A DNA stretch of 64,000 nucleotides from NCBI RefSeq assembly GCF_036244895.1, contig NZ_BQKE01000001.1, forward strand, positions 2,728,001 through 2,792,000. The letters run 5' to 3'. The DNA comes from Persicobacter diffluens. GTDB taxonomy: Bacteria > Bacteroidota > Bacteroidia > Cytophagales > Cyclobacteriaceae. Below, piece after piece: positions 62,262 to 64,000 of the stretch; the stretch's first letter is position 1, and every line of letters begins with the position of its first letter. Below the pieces are notes generated by a model. That model did no database searches. It had not been told where the DNA came from and saw nothing but the letters and a program-made list of their open reading frames with translations. The translations under genes were made by a program, and so were the position numbers.

Positions 62262-63437
62262 ATGCGCTTTCTTAAGCAATTCGCATTTCTTTTTGTAATG
62301 GCTTCGGGACTGCTATCCTGTTCCGAAAACCCCAGACCTGACGAAACCACGGAGCGTAACCGTGAGCAGGACACCAAAATGGGTCTTTTAATGGAAACCC
62401 TGTATGAAGACGATTTCACCCGTTTTGGGGAAGGCTTATATAAACATACCGAAGTGGCCAATGAAAGTGGTACTACGGTAGCTTCCGGAGAATTAGTGGC
62501 GGTCTATTACGAACTATGGACCATAGAAGAAAATGAGGCCGGCCAATATGAGGAAGGGCACCTGATTGAGAAACTGGTACAAACGGAAGTAGATGGACGA
62601 ATGAAAAACATCAAAACTTCGGTAGTATTCTCTGAAGGCGAAAGAGAAATTGTGAAAGAAGAGGATGATCCCCTGATCTTTCAGGTGGGCTCCGGAAATA
62701 CTTTCCCGCTGACCTTTAATTATATCGCAGACAATATGCGCGAAAATGAGGAGGTCAGTTTTTACCTGACCGGGCAATACGGTTATGGCACTTATTCTTA
62801 CCATAAAATTGGTGTAACAAGATGGCAGCCATTAAAATTAAAAATTCGCGTAGAAGAGCTTTTTGATGAGGAAGGTTTCGAAAAATTTGAGGAAAACCGT
62901 ATTCTGAGAGAAATTGATCGTGATCGTGCTTATTATGAAGAAAACTTCCCGGAATTCTCCGAAGTGAATATTACTGAAAACGGCACACACGTCTATACTC
63001 TGAACCGTGACACCATCAGGAATCAGGAAGATACCATTCAAAGAAAAGCCAAAGTGGATATTGATTATACCGGACGTTTGTTCCGCTTCGATTCACTGGT
63101 ATTCGATACCTCCATTGAAGATACCGCCCGCACCTGGGATCTGTACTCTGCGGGAAGAACCTATGAGCCTTTCAATTTTGAGGTGGGAGTTGGTTCCGTA
63201 ATTACGGGTTGGGATGAAGCCATGGTAGAATTATTCAAATATGAATTGGCAGTACTGTATATCCCTTCTTCCTCTTCCTATGGGGGAACTGCACAAGGCG
63301 GACGACTGGTAATCCCTGAATTCCTAAGAGAGGATTTAGAAAATAATTCAAATATAACAATCGGAAATCTGATCAAACCCTGGGATCCACTGAAGTTCTC
63401 GGTGGAAGTGATTGAGGTGAATAATCCGGAGGAATAA
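62262..63437 (+). CDS. FKBP-type peptidyl-prolyl isomerase lipoprotein with two FKBP-like domains, 391 aa
   Basis: A lipoprotein signal (MRFLKQFAFLFVMASGLLSCSEN) is followed by a degenerate FKBP-like region (about residues 65-205: VAVYYELW, PLIFQVGSGNTFPL, FYLTGQYGYG, PLKLKIRVEEL). A better conserved C-terminal FKBP domain follows (about 265-388: KVDIDYTGRLF, FEVGVGSVITGWDEAM, LYIPSSSSYGG, PLKFSVEVIEV). It would act as a periplasmic proline isomerase or chaperone. The first domain lacks the usual aromatic active-site set and may only bind substrate or the partner domain. A terminator follows. Confidence 0.85.
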   Translation: MRFLKQFAFLFVMASGLLSCSENPRPDETTERNREQDTKMGLLMETLYEDDFTRFGEGLYKHTEVANESGTTVASGELVAVYYELWTIEENEAGQYEEGHLIEKLVQTEVDGRMKNIKTSVVFSEGEREIVKEEDDPLIFQVGSGNTFPLTFNYIADNMRENEEVSFYLTGQYGYGTYSYHKIGVTRWQPLKLKIRVEELFDEEGFEKFEENRILREIDRDRAYYEENFPEFSEVNITENGTHVYTLNRDTIRNQEDTIQRKAKVDIDYTGRLFRFDSLVFDTSIEDTARTWDLYSAGRTYEPFNFEVGVGSVITGWDEAMVELFKYELAVLYIPSSSSYGGTAQGGRLVIPEFLREDLENNSNITIGNLIKPWDPLKFSVEVIEVNNPEE

Positions 63438-63449
63438 TTAACAAAACTC

Positions 63450-63485
63450 AAAGGGTGTTGCTTTCATGAGTAACACCTTTTTTTT
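63450..63485 (+). terminator. Terminator of the FKBP gene
   Basis: AAAGGGTGTT/AACACCTTT arms form a stem with one G-U pair, followed by a run of Ts. Confidence 0.8.
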
Positions 63486-63523
63486 GCATAAGGGAAAAGC
63501 CCTGATTTTAGTACCATTATAGT

Positions 63524-64000
63524 ATGTCGTCTAAAAAAATTGTCATCATATGTGCCCCCCGCATGAGCGAGGTCGTGGCACAGGAAGTAAGAGATTTAAA
63601 TTTAAAGGTTGATAAAGTCGACCGGTTAAGCGTGGAATTGCAGGGAGACTTCCTGACGGCCATGAAGCTGAATCTGCACTTACGTTGCGCCAATCGCGTG
63701 CTTTTGGAAGCGGTAAGCTTTGAGGCCCACACCGCCAACGACCTTTACAAACATGTCCGTAAGTTTGAATGGGAAATGCACATTCCATTGAATGGCTATT
63801 TTACCATTGATTCTTTCGTGCACAATGATACCATTCGGGACAACCGCTTTGCGAATCAGAAGATGAAGGATGCCATTGCGGATCGCTTCATGCGCGAATA
63901 TCAGAAACGCCCGGACTCCGGCCCGAACAGAGACAAAACCTGTTTGTACATGCATTGGGTGGAAAATAAATGTGCCCTTTACTTTGATACCACCGGGGAG
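63524..64000 (+). CDS. THUMP-domain class I RNA methyltransferase (RlmL-like), 5' part
   Basis: 159 residues are visible before the window edge. The start MSSKKIVIICAPRMSEVVAQEVRDL is the ferredoxin-like N-terminal domain of RlmL/Trm14-type enzymes. It is followed by LHLRCANRVLLEAVSFEAHTANDLYKHVRKFEW, a THUMP domain (DSFVHNDTIRDNRFANQKMKDAIADRF) and NKCALYFDTTGE at the edge. These enzymes make m2G in 23S rRNA. The methyltransferase domain itself is outside the window. Confidence 0.9.
   Translation, partial: MSSKKIVIICAPRMSEVVAQEVRDLNLKVDKVDRLSVELQGDFLTAMKLNLHLRCANRVLLEAVSFEAHTANDLYKHVRKFEWEMHIPLNGYFTIDSFVHNDTIRDNRFANQKMKDAIADRFMREYQKRPDSGPNRDKTCLYMHWVENKCALYFDTTGE

Overview
The window looks like a chromosomal segment from a member of the Bacteroidota, most likely of the Cytophagales type. 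The evidence is the plant-like long form of IspG, an alternative complex III (ActABCDEF) followed by an aa3-type oxidase cluster, a DUF5686/carboxypeptidase-regulatory-domain protein, a DUF2911 protein, many 'SC'-type lipoproteins, and the near absence of Shine-Dalgarno sequences. Species cannot be fixed from the sequence alone.

Layout. 1-6.8 kb holds the 5' part of hemF, two small unknown genes, ispG, an SDR reductase, and a forward operon of an MlaE/MlaF-type lipid ABC transporter with a HAD phosphatase. 6.8-10.5 kb is one very long NtrY-like membrane histidine kinase. 10.7-30.2 kb is a reverse-strand respiratory block. It starts on the right with actABCDEF (quinol to cytochrome c oxidoreductase), continues through a separately terminated M16 peptidase lipoprotein, and then runs through ctaC-ctaD-ctaB-ctaE-ctaE-ctaF, a SCO-like protein, a DUF420 protein and a small CxxC membrane protein. 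Together these encode electron transfer from quinol to oxygen plus heme A/copper maturation functions. 31-33.4 kb is a mitochondrial-type aconitase. 33.6-43 kb is a mix of Bacteroidota-restricted secreted or unknown proteins, a SprT-like protein, DUF5686, DUF3332, DUF2911 and a dCMP deaminase. 43-51.3 kb holds housekeeping genes: murB, dprA, a MerR regulator, an M23 peptidase, alaS and gatB. 51.3-52.3 kb is a decayed RelE/HigB-type toxin-antitoxin locus split by a 405-bp element. 52.4-60.6 kb encodes a TlpA-like lipoprotein, a GlcD/GlpC-type flavo-iron-sulfur oxidoreductase, an NlpC/P60 lipoprotein and a SpoIIE-type phosphatase with a ligand-sensor propeller. 60.6-62.2 kb is a gene-free, repeat-rich stretch. 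An FKBP-type lipoprotein and the start of an RlmL/THUMP-type RNA methyltransferase close the window.

The least ordinary parts are these. (1) A 405-bp element has 18-bp terminal inverted repeats and a perfect 10-bp target duplication; removing it restores a toxin reading frame. (2) Several dispersed repeat families lie in the intergenic spaces: a ~205-bp repeat shared in inverted orientation between 51.5 and 61.3 kb, a 130-bp near-identical direct pair at 61 kb, and a ~120-250-bp degenerate family at 35, 41.5, 43 and 61 kb. (3) A SCO-like protein in the oxidase operon has lost both copper-binding cysteines and sits beside an exported CxxC membrane protein. (4) A terminator-like hairpin directly abuts the start codon of the SpoIIE-family gene. 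I found no CRISPR array, tRNA, rRNA, prophage or intact transposase.
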